NCBI RefSeq assembly: GCF_000271665.2
Contig: NZ_CP010978.1
Location: 4,571,001 to 4,635,000, forward strand
Direction: 5' to 3'
Length of the DNA: 64,000 nucleotides
DNA from: Pelosinus fermentans JBW45
GTDB taxonomy: Bacteria; Bacillota; Negativicutes; DSM-13327
Numbering within the stretch: the first letter of the stretch is position 1; each line of letters begins with the position of its first letter. Under the pieces are notes generated by a model. The model was not told where the DNA came from. It worked only from the letters and a program-made list of their open reading frames with translations, and made no database searches. The translations under genes were made by a program, and so were the position numbers. This document shows positions 12,434 to 21,199 of this stretch, one piece after another.

Positions 12434-12482
12434 TTAATGACCCCTTTTCTTTTGGTTTCGTTGATGAATAATAGTAGTATCA

Positions 12483-13496
12483 TTACAATACAGCATGAAT
12501 AGCTTGTTTAGCAGAAAGCGGACTCAGTTCTAAATCATAAATCATCCTTAAATCGGTAGAATAATCCCGTCCATGGGTTGTTAAATATCCGCCAATCATC
12601 ATACCATTGATACCGCTTCTTAGGCTCAATGCCTGCAAATCACGTAGATTCTCTTCCCGCCCTCCCGCGGTACGCAAGCCGCGGTCCGGCAGAATAAATC
12701 GGAATAAAGCAAAGCTTTTTAAGACTTCCAAAGGTGTTATCGGTTGCAGATTCTCCAGTGGTGTCCCTTTCATTCTATGCAGTATATTAAGCGGCACGGA
12801 ATCCACGTTCATTGCTTTCAAAGCAAACGCCATCTCTAGACGCTGTGACATACTTTCCCCCATGCCAAGAATGCCCCCCGAACAAACTTCAAGTCCTGCT
12901 TCTTTAACAACCTTGATCGTTTGCACACGATCCTTGTATGTATGTGTATTGCAAATAGAAGAATAATGACTCTCGCTCGTTTCAATATTATGATGATAGC
13001 GTGAAACACCTGCCGCTTTTAACGCCTTGGCATTTTCAAAAGATAATAACCCCAGAGAACAGCATACATGCAGCTTTGTTTCCTGTTTGATGCGTTTTAA
13101 TGCTCTTAGAATTTTAGTAAACTCTCCCTCATCCCCCATGCCTCGCCCGCTAGTCACTATTGCAAAACGTAATGCCCCTCCATCTTCAGCCTGCTTTGCA
13201 GCAGACAGCAATTCTTCTTCAGTCATAAGCGGATACACGTTTACCTGGGTATGATGATGAGCCGATTGAGCACAAAAAGCACAGTCCTCAGAACACATCC
13301 CTGAACGCCCATTAACGATAGAGCATAAATCTACATCTTTGCCAACGTACTTTTGCCGTATAGCATCAGCCATCGCAAGTAAAAATGGCAAATCTTCTTC
13401 ATTTATATCCGCTAATGATTGTGCATCCTCCATTGTTATTTGCCCGCCGGCTACTATCCGATTTCCCAATTCCATTATCAATTGCACATTTCTCAT
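12483..13496 (-). CDS. bioB: biotin synthase
   Basis: 337 residues, radical-SAM enzyme that inserts sulfur into dethiobiotin. The CSEDCAFCAQS motif (CxxxCxxC) binds the 4Fe-4S cluster. IVNGRSGMCSEDC, YHHNIETSESHY, CSGGILGMGES and PLNILHRMKGTPLEN are BioB signatures, and the auxiliary-cluster Cys/Arg residues appear conserved. AGGAGG precedes ATG 13496. First gene of the bioBWFDA operon. Confidence 0.97.
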   Translation of the reverse strand: MRNVQLIMELGNRIVAGGQITMEDAQSLADINEEDLPFLLAMADAIRQKYVGKDVDLCSIVNGRSGMCSEDCAFCAQSAHHHTQVNVYPLMTEEELLSAAKQAEDGGALRFAIVTSGRGMGDEGEFTKILRALKRIKQETKLHVCCSLGLLSFENAKALKAAGVSRYHHNIETSESHYSSICNTHTYKDRVQTIKVVKEAGLEVCSGGILGMGESMSQRLEMAFALKAMNVDSVPLNILHRMKGTPLENLQPITPLEVLKSFALFRFILPDRGLRTAGGREENLRDLQALSLRSGINGMMIGGYLTTHGRDYSTDLRMIYDLELSPLSAKQAIHAVL

Positions 13497-13572
13497 TTAA
13501 TATTTCCTCCTCATTTATTCAACAAAAAATTCAACTTTGTCAATAGAATAAATTTAATTCATTTACTTTATA

Positions 13573-13603
13573 TTAACATAATTTCCAGTTAATTTCCAGT
13601 TAA
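13573..13603 (-). promoter_or_regulatory. possible bio-operon operator / 11-bp direct repeat
   Basis: Upstream of bioB the + strand reads TTAAC, ten bases, GTTAA, then a second AATTTCCAGTT copy giving another GTTAA. The halves resemble BirA half-sites (TTAAC/GTTAA), but neither spacing (10 or 21) matches the usual ~16, so this is only a candidate. The rest of 13497-13673 is very AT-rich with no other recognisable element. Confidence 0.25.
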
Positions 13604-13673
13604 ATTTCCAAATATCCCCAATTTATAAAATGTTTTCTTGTCTTAATAATGAGTAAATAAACATAATATAAAA

Positions 13674-13702
13674 AGGATTGTCTCAAAAATTGAGACAATC
13701 CT
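13674..13702 (-). terminator. terminator after flavoprotein gene
   Basis: AGGATTGTCTCA and TGAGACAATCCT form a perfect 12-bp stem with a 5-nt loop, followed on the minus strand by TTTTTATA. Placed 42 bp after the stop at 13744. Confidence 0.85.
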
Positions 13703-13743
13703 AAAGATCGAGAAAGCAAAATAATAAATCTATCATTCCTATA

Positions 13744-14787
13744 TTAAGATGATAAAAAATCTGAAAATTTTGGAGAAACCCTAGCAAGAAGTTCCCACTG
13801 CCTTATCATATACTGTCTTTCCTGCAAAACATATTTTTCATACGTCTTTATTAGTTGTTGTGCGTTGACAATCTGTCCTTTTGTATAGACAGATTGAATT
13901 GCTTCTGCAACCTTACATCCGCTTACTAAAGCACTAGATATTCCTTCCCCCATAGGATTAAGAAAATTAGCGGCTTCACCTGCAAACAATACTCTGCCTT
14001 TTCCTAATGTAACCGAATGTCCAGGGGTGATATATGGTATAATCCAGCGTTCTTCTTTAACCTGTGGTTGTATTCTTGCATTATAATAAGACTGAAGGAA
14101 AGAAAGAAATCGAGAATGATAGTGCTTTATTTTATTGGGATCTTTCACTCCTACTCCAATAATAAGAAAATCATCTTTGACATTAAACCATGCATCATAT
14201 TCGGATAATTCAGGGCTCAAATATGCATGAAAAAACTGACTATCCAAATCAATACTTCCCTTGGAAAACGTCTGGTAAGTAGCAATATAACTGTTTCGTT
14301 CCTGTAATAAATTCTTTTTAATAAGACTGCCAGCACCGTCACATACGATAACAACAGCCGCCTGTTCATAATATGTTTTGCGCCCTTGTAGTTCAACCGA
14401 TACATGATCGGATCCTTCTTTACAAGAAATAGCGACTGTTGACGTTCTAATCTCAGCACCACTATCTTTTGCCGCTAGAGCTAGCCAATGGTCAAATAAA
14501 CTTCGCCATATATTTAACCCACTACTTTCAAATGTAAACGCTTGATTTTCTTCATTGGTAATAATAATACCCCGGCTTACATTCGGTCTGCATAGAACCG
14601 AATCCGGTATTTTACCAAATTCATTTTTCACTATTTCCACAGATTTTGGTATCAAAATACCCGAACATGACTTTTCGCGCGGCATTTCCAGCTTTTCAAT
14701 CAATAACACTTTATATCCAGCAGCCGCTGTCCGTTTAGCAGCCATACACCCCGCAGGTCCAGCTCCTATTACTATAACATCATACAT
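13744..14787 (-). CDS. geranylgeranyl-reductase-family FAD oxidoreductase
   Basis: 347 residues. FAD-binding GAGPAG at 8-13 (VIVIGAGPAGCMAA), EKLEMPREKSCSG, and the distal GRVLFAGEAANFLNPMGEG motif place it in the GGR/FixC-like flavoprotein family that reduces isoprenoid or other double bonds or hydroxylates. No signal peptide. It stands alone with its own terminator, between bioY and bioB and transcribed in the same direction. A role in biotin metabolism is not supported; a quinone/isoprenoid or secondary-metabolite reductase is possible. Confidence 0.8.
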   Translation of the reverse strand: MYDVIVIGAGPAGCMAAKRTAAAGYKVLLIEKLEMPREKSCSGILIPKSVEIVKNEFGKIPDSVLCRPNVSRGIIITNEENQAFTFESSGLNIWRSLFDHWLALAAKDSGAEIRTSTVAISCKEGSDHVSVELQGRKTYYEQAAVVIVCDGAGSLIKKNLLQERNSYIATYQTFSKGSIDLDSQFFHAYLSPELSEYDAWFNVKDDFLIIGVGVKDPNKIKHYHSRFLSFLQSYYNARIQPQVKEERWIIPYITPGHSVTLGKGRVLFAGEAANFLNPMGEGISSALVSGCKVAEAIQSVYTKGQIVNAQQLIKTYEKYVLQERQYMIRQWELLARVSPKFSDFLSS

Positions 14788-14949
14788 ATTAAACGCTCCT
14801 CTTCAGCAAGTAATAAAATCAAGCTATCATAAATGCTGCATTAAAACTTTTAAAACCAAAGCATTTTTATCCAATCTTACTTAATGTTTCATTGTACTAT
14901 ATATGCTGGAACATAACCCTACCAAGAAGTATGATGGGCTTGCTCCCAC

Positions 14950-15495
14950 CTAGCCTTTGAACCGTAACAGAGAACGATTTACAAGTGCCCCTATCCATGT
15001 TGCAATAAAAGCCTTAACCAAATCCCCTAGTAAAAAAGGCAACACTCCAGCTATCAAAGCATTTCCCAAGCTTATATCGGTAATAAAACTTAGCCATACG
15101 ACTCCAAACAAGTCAACTACCATAACCCCACCAGTCACATTAGCTAGCGCCAGTCGCCAAATCCGGTTCTGCCTCCCTCTCAGCCAGGCAATCAGCATCA
15201 CTCCGATGAGAAAACCAAAATAATAGCCGCCGCGCGGTCCCAATAGAATGCCAATGCCACCACTCATACCTGCGAAAACTGGCAATCCTGCCGCTCCCAT
15301 CAGAATGAGTGTAATCACGCTAAAAGCTGCTTGTCTGACAGTTAAAATACTGCCTGTTAACATGATGCCTAAGCTCATTGCAGAAATAGGACTCGGGCTC
15401 ATGGGAATCGGAATCGAAATTAAGCCCAGCACAGCGGTCAGGGCGGCAAAAAATGCCGAATGAACCAAGTCTGTTGGTCGGTTTTTCGTGTCCAT
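14950..15495 (-). CDS. bioY: biotin transporter, ECF S-component
   Basis: Start at ATG 15495 (MDTKNRPTDLVHSAFFAAL) with GGAGGGGG just upstream; a longer frame to 15537 lacks a site. 181 residues, about six hydrophobic segments. AALTAVLGLISIPIPMSPSP, GLPVFAGMSGGIGILLGPRGGYYFGF and WLSFITDISLGNALIAGVLPFLLGDLVKA are BioY signatures. It captures biotin and normally works with the EcfAAT module, not present here. Neighbouring the bio operon but with its own promoter. Confidence 0.93.
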   Translation of the reverse strand: MDTKNRPTDLVHSAFFAALTAVLGLISIPIPMSPSPISAMSLGIMLTGSILTVRQAAFSVITLILMGAAGLPVFAGMSGGIGILLGPRGGYYFGFLIGVMLIAWLRGRQNRIWRLALANVTGGVMVVDLFGVVWLSFITDISLGNALIAGVLPFLLGDLVKAFIATWIGALVNRSLLRFKG

Positions 15496-15554
15496 TTTCC
15501 CCCTCCTACTTTTTGTTTTAAATGGTAATTTTTTCATAAATCAGCACTTTAAAT

Positions 15555-15583
15555 AGTATAAAAGAAAATATACAAATGGTCAA
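15555..15583 (-). promoter_or_regulatory. sigma-A promoter of bioY
   Basis: Minus strand TTGACC, 17-bp spacer, TATACT; transcription would start about 50 bp before the bioY ATG. No obvious BirA palindrome overlaps it. Confidence 0.75.
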
Positions 15584-15730
15584 CTATAATTTCCACAACC
15601 CCTTTATAAAACACAAGGCGACCACAGCAGGAAATAGTTGAAACAGGGATTATCTGTTGAAGAAACAGCTAGACAAGCTATGTATTCCTATTGAATTACT
15701 GAAAAAATACTTGTAAACCAAAGAGTAAAT

Positions 15731-15770
15731 GAAACCCTGCAAAATTCCATTAAGAATTTTGCAGGGTTTC
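15731..15770. terminator. hairpin between ABC-F gene and bioY
   Basis: GAAACCCTGCAAAATTC and its exact complement form a 17-bp stem with a 6-nt loop. T-richness is weak on both sides (ATTTACTCTTT on minus). Likely terminator of the ABC-F gene ending at 15824. The remaining sequence 15584-15730 shows nothing clear. Confidence 0.65.
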
Positions 15771-15823
15771 TTCAAAAAGGGAGAATTTTGAATTGCTTTT
15801 TTCTACTTCTACACCTAGCCTAT

Positions 15824-17725
15824 TTACTGTTGTCCAATTTCTTCAGCCAATTCATTCAAATAGGTCCAGCGCTCTAGCAGCTCTTCCAATTTTTTCTCAA
15901 GTTGCTGCTGCACTTCTGTTAACTCCTGAAGCAAGGCAAAATTACTACCAGTATTATTGATACGTGCCCCAACAATCTGAATCTCTTTTTCCACACTAGC
16001 AATTACATCATCAATTTCTTCATACTCTTTTTGCTCTTTAAACGTAAACTTCCGGGAACGCTCTTTGGGTCTTTCACTTTGCGGCTGCTCACTGCTCGTC
16101 TCTTTTCCCTGATTCTGCTTTTCCTCGTCATATGCCAAGGCACTTTGGTAATCCGAATAACCGCCTACATATTGCCGAATGCTCCCATCCTTTTCAAAAG
16201 CAAAGACTTTCTCTACAACTCGATCTAAGAAATATCGATCATGAGAAACGGCAATGACTGCACCAGGAAAATCATCCAAATAATCTTCTAATATGGTCAG
16301 CGTCTGAATATCCAAATCATTGGTAGGCTCATCTAATAACAATACATTCGGTGATCCCATTAAAATACGAAGCAAGTACAAGCGGCGTTTCTCCCCGCCA
16401 GACAATTTGCGAATGGGTGTCCACTGCATCTCTGGAGAAAAGAGAAATCTCTCCAACATCTGAGAAGCTGTAATAATACCACCATCGGCAGAAGGTATGA
16501 AATTGGCCTCTTCTTTGATATATTCAATCACCCGCAACTCTTCATCCATGTCCGTATTTTCCTGGGAGAAATAACCGATTTTTACGGTCTGTCCAATTTC
16601 AATCACACCACTATCAGGATTTAATTTTTGCGTTACCAGGTTCAGTAAAGTTGATTTTCCGCTGCCATTGGGTCCTACAATTCCCATCCGATCATTGCGC
16701 AGCACAATATAACTAAAGTTCTGGATGATGGCACGTTCTCCAAAAGATTTACACACATTGTCTATTTCAATAATCTTCCGTCCTAGACGACTGGCACCTG
16801 CTATAATTTCCACTCGATCCTGGCTTAAATCAACCTTCTCATCTGATAGCTTCTCAAAGCGTTCAATCCGAGCCTTTTGCTTGGTAGTGCGAGCTCTGGC
16901 ACCTCTTCTCATCCATGCCAATTCATTACGCAGTAAATTCTGGCGTTTATTTTCACTTGCCTCTTGGTCGGCTTCCCGCTGCATTTTTAGTTCCAAGAAC
17001 AGACTGTAATTTCCCGTGTAACTATATAAATTGCCCTTATCTAGCTCAATGATACGATTCACTACACGATCTAAAAAATAACGATCATGAGTAATCATCA
17101 GCAATGCGCCTTTGCGTTTATGTAGATACTCCTCCAACCAAGCCACCGTATCATTATCGATATGATTGGTAGGCTCATCTAAAATTAAGAGATCCGCCGG
17201 ATGAATCAGAGCACTTGCCAAAGCGATGCGTTTACGCTGCCCACCGGATAAAGTGCCTACCTTTGCTGTAAAATCGGTTATACCTAACTGCGTTAAAATG
17301 ATTTTGGCTTCACTCTCAAGCTGCCAGCCATTCATACCATCCATTTGCTGACTGAGTGCAATAAGTTGTTTTTGTAAACCTTGATCTTTCGGGTTATCCT
17401 CAGCGGCCAGCAGCACCTGTTGGTATTCCCTCAGCAATTTCATGATCGGTGAATACCCCTGAAACACCTGATCCAGAACCGTATCTGAAGGATTAAAAGA
17501 AGGATTCTGGGCTAGATATTGTACTTCTATGGTGTTGCCAATCATCACCTTCCCATCATCCGCTTCTTCCAATCCAGCGATGACTTTCAAAAAAGTAGAT
17601 TTTCCTGTGCCATTCACACCAATCAAGCCAATTTTATCATTTTCATCAATACCAAAAGAAACATTACTAAATAAATTCTTCATACCATAACTTTTGGATA
17701 ACTTTTCAATCGAAACTATATTCAT
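15824..17725 (-). CDS. ABC-F family ATPase (Uup-like)
   Basis: Start at ATG 17725 (MNIVSIEKLSKSYG) with GAGAGG upstream; 633 residues. Two ABC domains: Walker A GVNGTGKST and GPNGSGKST, signatures LSGGQRKR and LSGGEKRR, Walker B LLILDEPTNHID and VLLLDEPTNDLD. They are joined by a charged linker (NELAWMRRGARARTTKQKARI) and followed by a coiled-coil C-terminus (residues ~530-633). No transmembrane part, so it is a soluble ribosome- or DNA-associated ABC-F protein. The C-terminal coiled coil suggests the Uup group. Antibiotic-resistance function is possible but not indicated. Confidence 0.93.
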   Translation of the reverse strand: MNIVSIEKLSKSYGMKNLFSNVSFGIDENDKIGLIGVNGTGKSTFLKVIAGLEEADDGKVMIGNTIEVQYLAQNPSFNPSDTVLDQVFQGYSPIMKLLREYQQVLLAAEDNPKDQGLQKQLIALSQQMDGMNGWQLESEAKIILTQLGITDFTAKVGTLSGGQRKRIALASALIHPADLLILDEPTNHIDNDTVAWLEEYLHKRKGALLMITHDRYFLDRVVNRIIELDKGNLYSYTGNYSLFLELKMQREADQEASENKRQNLLRNELAWMRRGARARTTKQKARIERFEKLSDEKVDLSQDRVEIIAGASRLGRKIIEIDNVCKSFGERAIIQNFSYIVLRNDRMGIVGPNGSGKSTLLNLVTQKLNPDSGVIEIGQTVKIGYFSQENTDMDEELRVIEYIKEEANFIPSADGGIITASQMLERFLFSPEMQWTPIRKLSGGEKRRLYLLRILMGSPNVLLLDEPTNDLDIQTLTILEDYLDDFPGAVIAVSHDRYFLDRVVEKVFAFEKDGSIRQYVGGYSDYQSALAYDEEKQNQGKETSSEQPQSERPKERSRKFTFKEQKEYEEIDDVIASVEKEIQIVGARINNTGSNFALLQELTEVQQQLEKKLEELLERWTYLNELAEEIGQQ

Positions 17726-17761
17726 AACGATACCTCTCACCAACAAAATCTTACTATACCT

Positions 17762-17790
17762 ATTATACCTAATGATGGCAAGTATGCAAA
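17762..17790 (-). promoter_or_regulatory. sigma-A promoter of the ABC-F gene
   Basis: Minus strand TTTGCA, 17-bp spacer, TATAAT; the -10 lies ~37 bp before the ATG. Confidence 0.6.
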
Positions 17791-17877
17791 ATCAAATGGT
17801 GAGTTTAACTTCTAAATACAGCACCTACATAACAATGCGATTACATCCTTTTATGTCATAGACTTTTTATCAGATTT

Positions 17878-19434
17878 TCAAATCTTGATACCCATGATCT
17901 CATCGCGGAAGATACGCTCATCCATCATTTTAATATTTGGCGAAATAATTGGTTTGAAATCCATAAGTGCCAGAATATCTTTATCAATATCTACACCTGG
18001 TGCTATTTCTGTCAGCATTACGCCTTTTGCTGTCAGCTCAAATACTGCACGTTCGGTAATATACATGACCGATTGTTGTGTTTTTTGTGCATATGTACCA
18101 CTAAAGGTAATTTGCTCAACATGGTCAAGAAATTTCTTAACTTTCCCCTCATTAACAATTTTCAATTTTCCATCGGCAATGTTAACCTTCAGTCCACCTG
18201 CAGTAAAGGAACCACAATATATAACCCGCTTTGTATTTTGTGTAATATTGATGAAACCGCCGCACCCCGCTACGCGGCCCTTAAATTTACTAACATTAAT
18301 ATTTCCATATTGGTCGGTTTGTGCTAACCCGAGGAAGGCCAAATCCAGACCACCGCCGTCATAAAAATCAAATTGATATGGCTGGTCAAGAATGGCTTCA
18401 GCATTCATTGCAGCTCCAAATCCCAAGCCGCCTGCCGGGAGACCACCGACAGGACCAGACTCTACCGTAAGCGTCATTGTATCACCAATGCCTTCTTCAT
18501 TTGCCACCATGGCAATGCCTTCTGGAACACCAATTCCCAGATTTACCGCTGCGTTAGGGATAAGTTCCATAGCTCCACGGCGTGCAATTACTTTGCGCTC
18601 ATCAAGAACCATAGGGGCAATTGTAAAGAGCGGCGCACGAGCCTCCCCGCAATATACAGGATTATAGCTGCATGGTTCAGCATAGATCTGTAGATGATTA
18701 TCTGGATTTTCATTCACTACAACATAGTCCACGTTAATTCCGGGAACTTTTACATTCATAGGATGCATGCTGCCATTTTCCACAATGCGTTCTACTTGTA
18801 CGATAACAATACCGCCTGAGTTTTTGGCAGCTTGCGCCAGAGAGAGAAGCTCTAAGGATACTGCTTCATGTTCAATCGTAATATTACCTTTCTTATCCGC
18901 ACTAGTGCCGCGAAGCAATGCCACATCAATGGGAAAGGGTTTATACCAAAGCCACTCTTCACCTCCTAACTCAATCACCTCGACCAAGTCTTCCTTAGTA
19001 ACGTCATTGATCTTACCGCCTTCCACCCGGGGATCTACAAAAGTATTCAGACCTACCTTCGCAATAACCCCTGGTTTTCGTCCGGCAACATTACGAAACC
19101 AATGGGTAAGAGTGCCTTGGGGGAAATTATAGGCTTCAATTTTATTTTCCACGGCAAGTTTACCGAGTTTTGGTGCCAAATTCCAGTGTCCGCCGATTAC
19201 CCGTTTCACCAGCCCTTCATGTCCAAAGTGGTTTGCGCCACGATCCTTACCGTCCCCCTGCCCGGCACAGTATATCAACGTAAGGTCAATTGGAAGTCTT
19301 TCCTTTAGAAAGCTTTCTTCAATTGCTCCAGTCAATGCATCTGGATTACCACAGCCTACAAATCCGCTTGTTGCAACAGTGGCACCGCTTTTAACCAATT
19401 TGGCAGCTTCTTGTGCACTAATGATTTTAACCAT
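17878..19434 (-). CDS. acyl-CoA:carboxylate CoA-transferase (YdiF/propionate type)
   Basis: Start at ATG 19434 (MVKIISAQEAAKLVKSGATV) after GAGGTGAAGGA. 518 residues, both CoA-transferase halves fused. SGFVGCGNPDAL near the N-terminus, NLGIGVPEGIAMVANEEG, and TVESGPVGGLPAGGLGFG carrying the catalytic glutamate of the YdiF/propionate CoA-transferase family. It interchanges CoA between short-chain acids. It is the second gene after a GntP-family permease, 40 bp apart, under a sigma-54 promoter with a dedicated activator. The unit probably imports and activates a short-chain or hydroxy acid. Confidence 0.92.
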   Translation of the reverse strand: MVKIISAQEAAKLVKSGATVATSGFVGCGNPDALTGAIEESFLKERLPIDLTLIYCAGQGDGKDRGANHFGHEGLVKRVIGGHWNLAPKLGKLAVENKIEAYNFPQGTLTHWFRNVAGRKPGVIAKVGLNTFVDPRVEGGKINDVTKEDLVEVIELGGEEWLWYKPFPIDVALLRGTSADKKGNITIEHEAVSLELLSLAQAAKNSGGIVIVQVERIVENGSMHPMNVKVPGINVDYVVVNENPDNHLQIYAEPCSYNPVYCGEARAPLFTIAPMVLDERKVIARRGAMELIPNAAVNLGIGVPEGIAMVANEEGIGDTMTLTVESGPVGGLPAGGLGFGAAMNAEAILDQPYQFDFYDGGGLDLAFLGLAQTDQYGNINVSKFKGRVAGCGGFINITQNTKRVIYCGSFTAGGLKVNIADGKLKIVNEGKVKKFLDHVEQITFSGTYAQKTQQSVMYITERAVFELTAKGVMLTEIAPGVDIDKDILALMDFKPIISPNIKMMDERIFRDEIMGIKI

Positions 19435-19474
19435 ATCCTTCACCTCAGTACGTGTCTTTCGACACAATTTTTAA

Positions 19475-20881
19475 TTAATATAATCCAGTAAGTAAGTGGA
19501 AAAAAACCACTATAAATGCGACACTCGTTTTCATTAGGGTTAATGCGAAAATATCTTTGTATGCCTGTTTATGAGTCAATCCACAGACGACCAATAACGT
19601 AATGATGGCACCATTATGTGGAAGGGTATCCATGCCGCCTGATGCCATCGATGCAACTCTATGCAGGATTTCAGGAGACATACCGATGGATTGAGCCCAT
19701 GCCAGCCAATCTTTTGACATTAAGTCCAATGCAATGGACATGCCTCCTGATGCTGATCCGGTAACACCCGCGAGAGTAGTAACCGTCACCGCTTCAGAGA
19801 CTAAAGGTGTACCTCCTATTTTTATACTCATTAACGCACTTGAAATGGCTTTAAAGCCCGGTAATGCTGCAATAACGTTACCGTAACCTACCTCAGAGGC
19901 AGTATTCATGATGGCAAGTAATGAGCCGATAGCCCCGGCATTCATGGCTTTTGCCAAGCTGCCGCCTTTTGGTATCGATTTGTACCCTAAGCCCATGGCA
20001 AGTAAAATACCGATGACCAAAGCAATAATGAGTGACCAAATACTAATGACATTTTTAATATTGGCTGCTACCATTGGTAATTTCATTGCTTGAAATGGTT
20101 CAAGCATCGCCGGATTCCAGGCAAAGAAGTTGATCATCACAAAATTAATAATCAATACTGCCAAGAGAGGAATAACCCCAATATACCAGGAAGGTAGTTT
20201 AACCTCTGTATCTAAGCGTATGTCAGGCTCATTGATCGTATGCTCGCCATACCCTTCACCACTAGTAATAGCCGTTTTATATCGGTGATTTAAATAGAAA
20301 AGACCCGAACCGATCAGAATCGTGCCGCCAAAAATACCGCATATGGGAGCTGCATAGATCGTCGTGCCGAAAAAGCTAGTGGGTATAATATTTTGTATTT
20401 GAGGAGTACCAGGGAAAGAATCCATCGTCGCAGTAAATGCACCAAGAACGATAGCCGCAGGGATAAGCCGTTTTGGTATATTCGCTTCTCTAAATAGTGC
20501 AGCGGCAAAAGGATACACCGCAAATACCACCACAAACATACTTACACCACCATACGTTAAAACCGCTCCGGCTAACGTAACAGCAAGAATAGCACGTTCC
20601 CTTCCTAATCCTTTTATAATTGCGTGAGCAATACCTTGAGCCAGTCCAGTGTCCTCCATAATTTTGCCAAAGATGGCTCCCAGCAAGAATACAGGAAAAA
20701 AAGACTTTATATAGGTCACACCTTTTGCCATAAAAAGTTCGGTATAAGCCGGCATGATTGGCAGACTAGACATACTGGCAGCAAGCAAGGCAAATATCGG
20801 AGCAAATATAATAACTGAATACCCACGGTAGGCAAAGCAAATTAACAAAATCAGACTTGCTATAATACTGATCACTTCCAT
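19475..20881 (-). CDS. GntP-family permease
   Basis: 468 residues, about 12-14 hydrophobic segments spread through the chain. MEVISIIASLILLICFAYRG, SFFPVFLLGAIFGKIMEDTG, GGVSMFVVVFAVYPFAAALF, TGSASGGMSIALDLMSKDW and ASGGMDTLPHNGAIITLL are GntP/citrate-gluconate transporter family features. First gene after the sigma-54 promoter and followed by the CoA-transferase, so its substrate is likely a short organic acid such as hydroxybutyrate or acetoacetate (inference). Confidence 0.9.
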   Translation of the reverse strand: MEVISIIASLILLICFAYRGYSVIIFAPIFALLAASMSSLPIMPAYTELFMAKGVTYIKSFFPVFLLGAIFGKIMEDTGLAQGIAHAIIKGLGRERAILAVTLAGAVLTYGGVSMFVVVFAVYPFAAALFREANIPKRLIPAAIVLGAFTATMDSFPGTPQIQNIIPTSFFGTTIYAAPICGIFGGTILIGSGLFYLNHRYKTAITSGEGYGEHTINEPDIRLDTEVKLPSWYIGVIPLLAVLIINFVMINFFAWNPAMLEPFQAMKLPMVAANIKNVISIWSLIIALVIGILLAMGLGYKSIPKGGSLAKAMNAGAIGSLLAIMNTASEVGYGNVIAALPGFKAISSALMSIKIGGTPLVSEAVTVTTLAGVTGSASGGMSIALDLMSKDWLAWAQSIGMSPEILHRVASMASGGMDTLPHNGAIITLLVVCGLTHKQAYKDIFALTLMKTSVAFIVVFFHLLTGLY

Positions 20882-20970
20882 AACCTTAAACCCCCAATAC
20901 TTTTTTACTTGGTACTACAACGTCCAAACCTCCCTTCTTTGCATGATGCCACTTTCACATTTATAGTAAG

Positions 20971-20987
20971 TTGCAAGATGTATGCCA
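20971..20987 (-). promoter_or_regulatory. sigma-54 promoter of permease/CoA-transferase operon
   Basis: Minus strand TGGCATACATCTTGCAA: GG and GC elements exactly 10 bp apart, close to the consensus TGGCAC-N5-TTGC. About 90 bp before the permease ATG and 213 bp downstream of the gene for a sigma-54 activator. Confidence 0.85.
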
Positions 20988-21050
20988 AAGTGAAAATAAT
21001 AACAAACATAGACAAGTAACAGCCTTTAAGCAGAAAAGATAGCATTGATA

Positions 21051-21070
21051 TTGTCTGAAAATACAGACAA
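21051..21070. promoter_or_regulatory. likely enhancer (UAS) for the PAS-AAA-Fis activator
   Basis: TTGTCTG, six bases, CAGACAA: a perfect 7-bp inverted repeat ~64 bp upstream of the -24 element. A further half-site TTTTCAGACA lies at about 21081-21090. The position fits an activator binding site. The rest of 21071-21199 has only a short TGTTA/TAACA palindrome (21124-21138). Confidence 0.6.
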
Positions 21071-21199
21071 CTATGTATGGTTTTCAGACACAACAAAACA
21101 ACTCATGACGAATCCGCTTTGTAATGTTACATAATAACATCAACGGAAGTTAGCCATGAGTCAGAAATAGTCTATAGCAACCAGTAAACACATTGCCTT

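Noticed and set aside
13573-13603. Firm BirA operator upstream of bioB
   Set aside because: Half-sites resemble TTAAC/GTTAA but the spacing is wrong; kept only as a low-confidence candidate.
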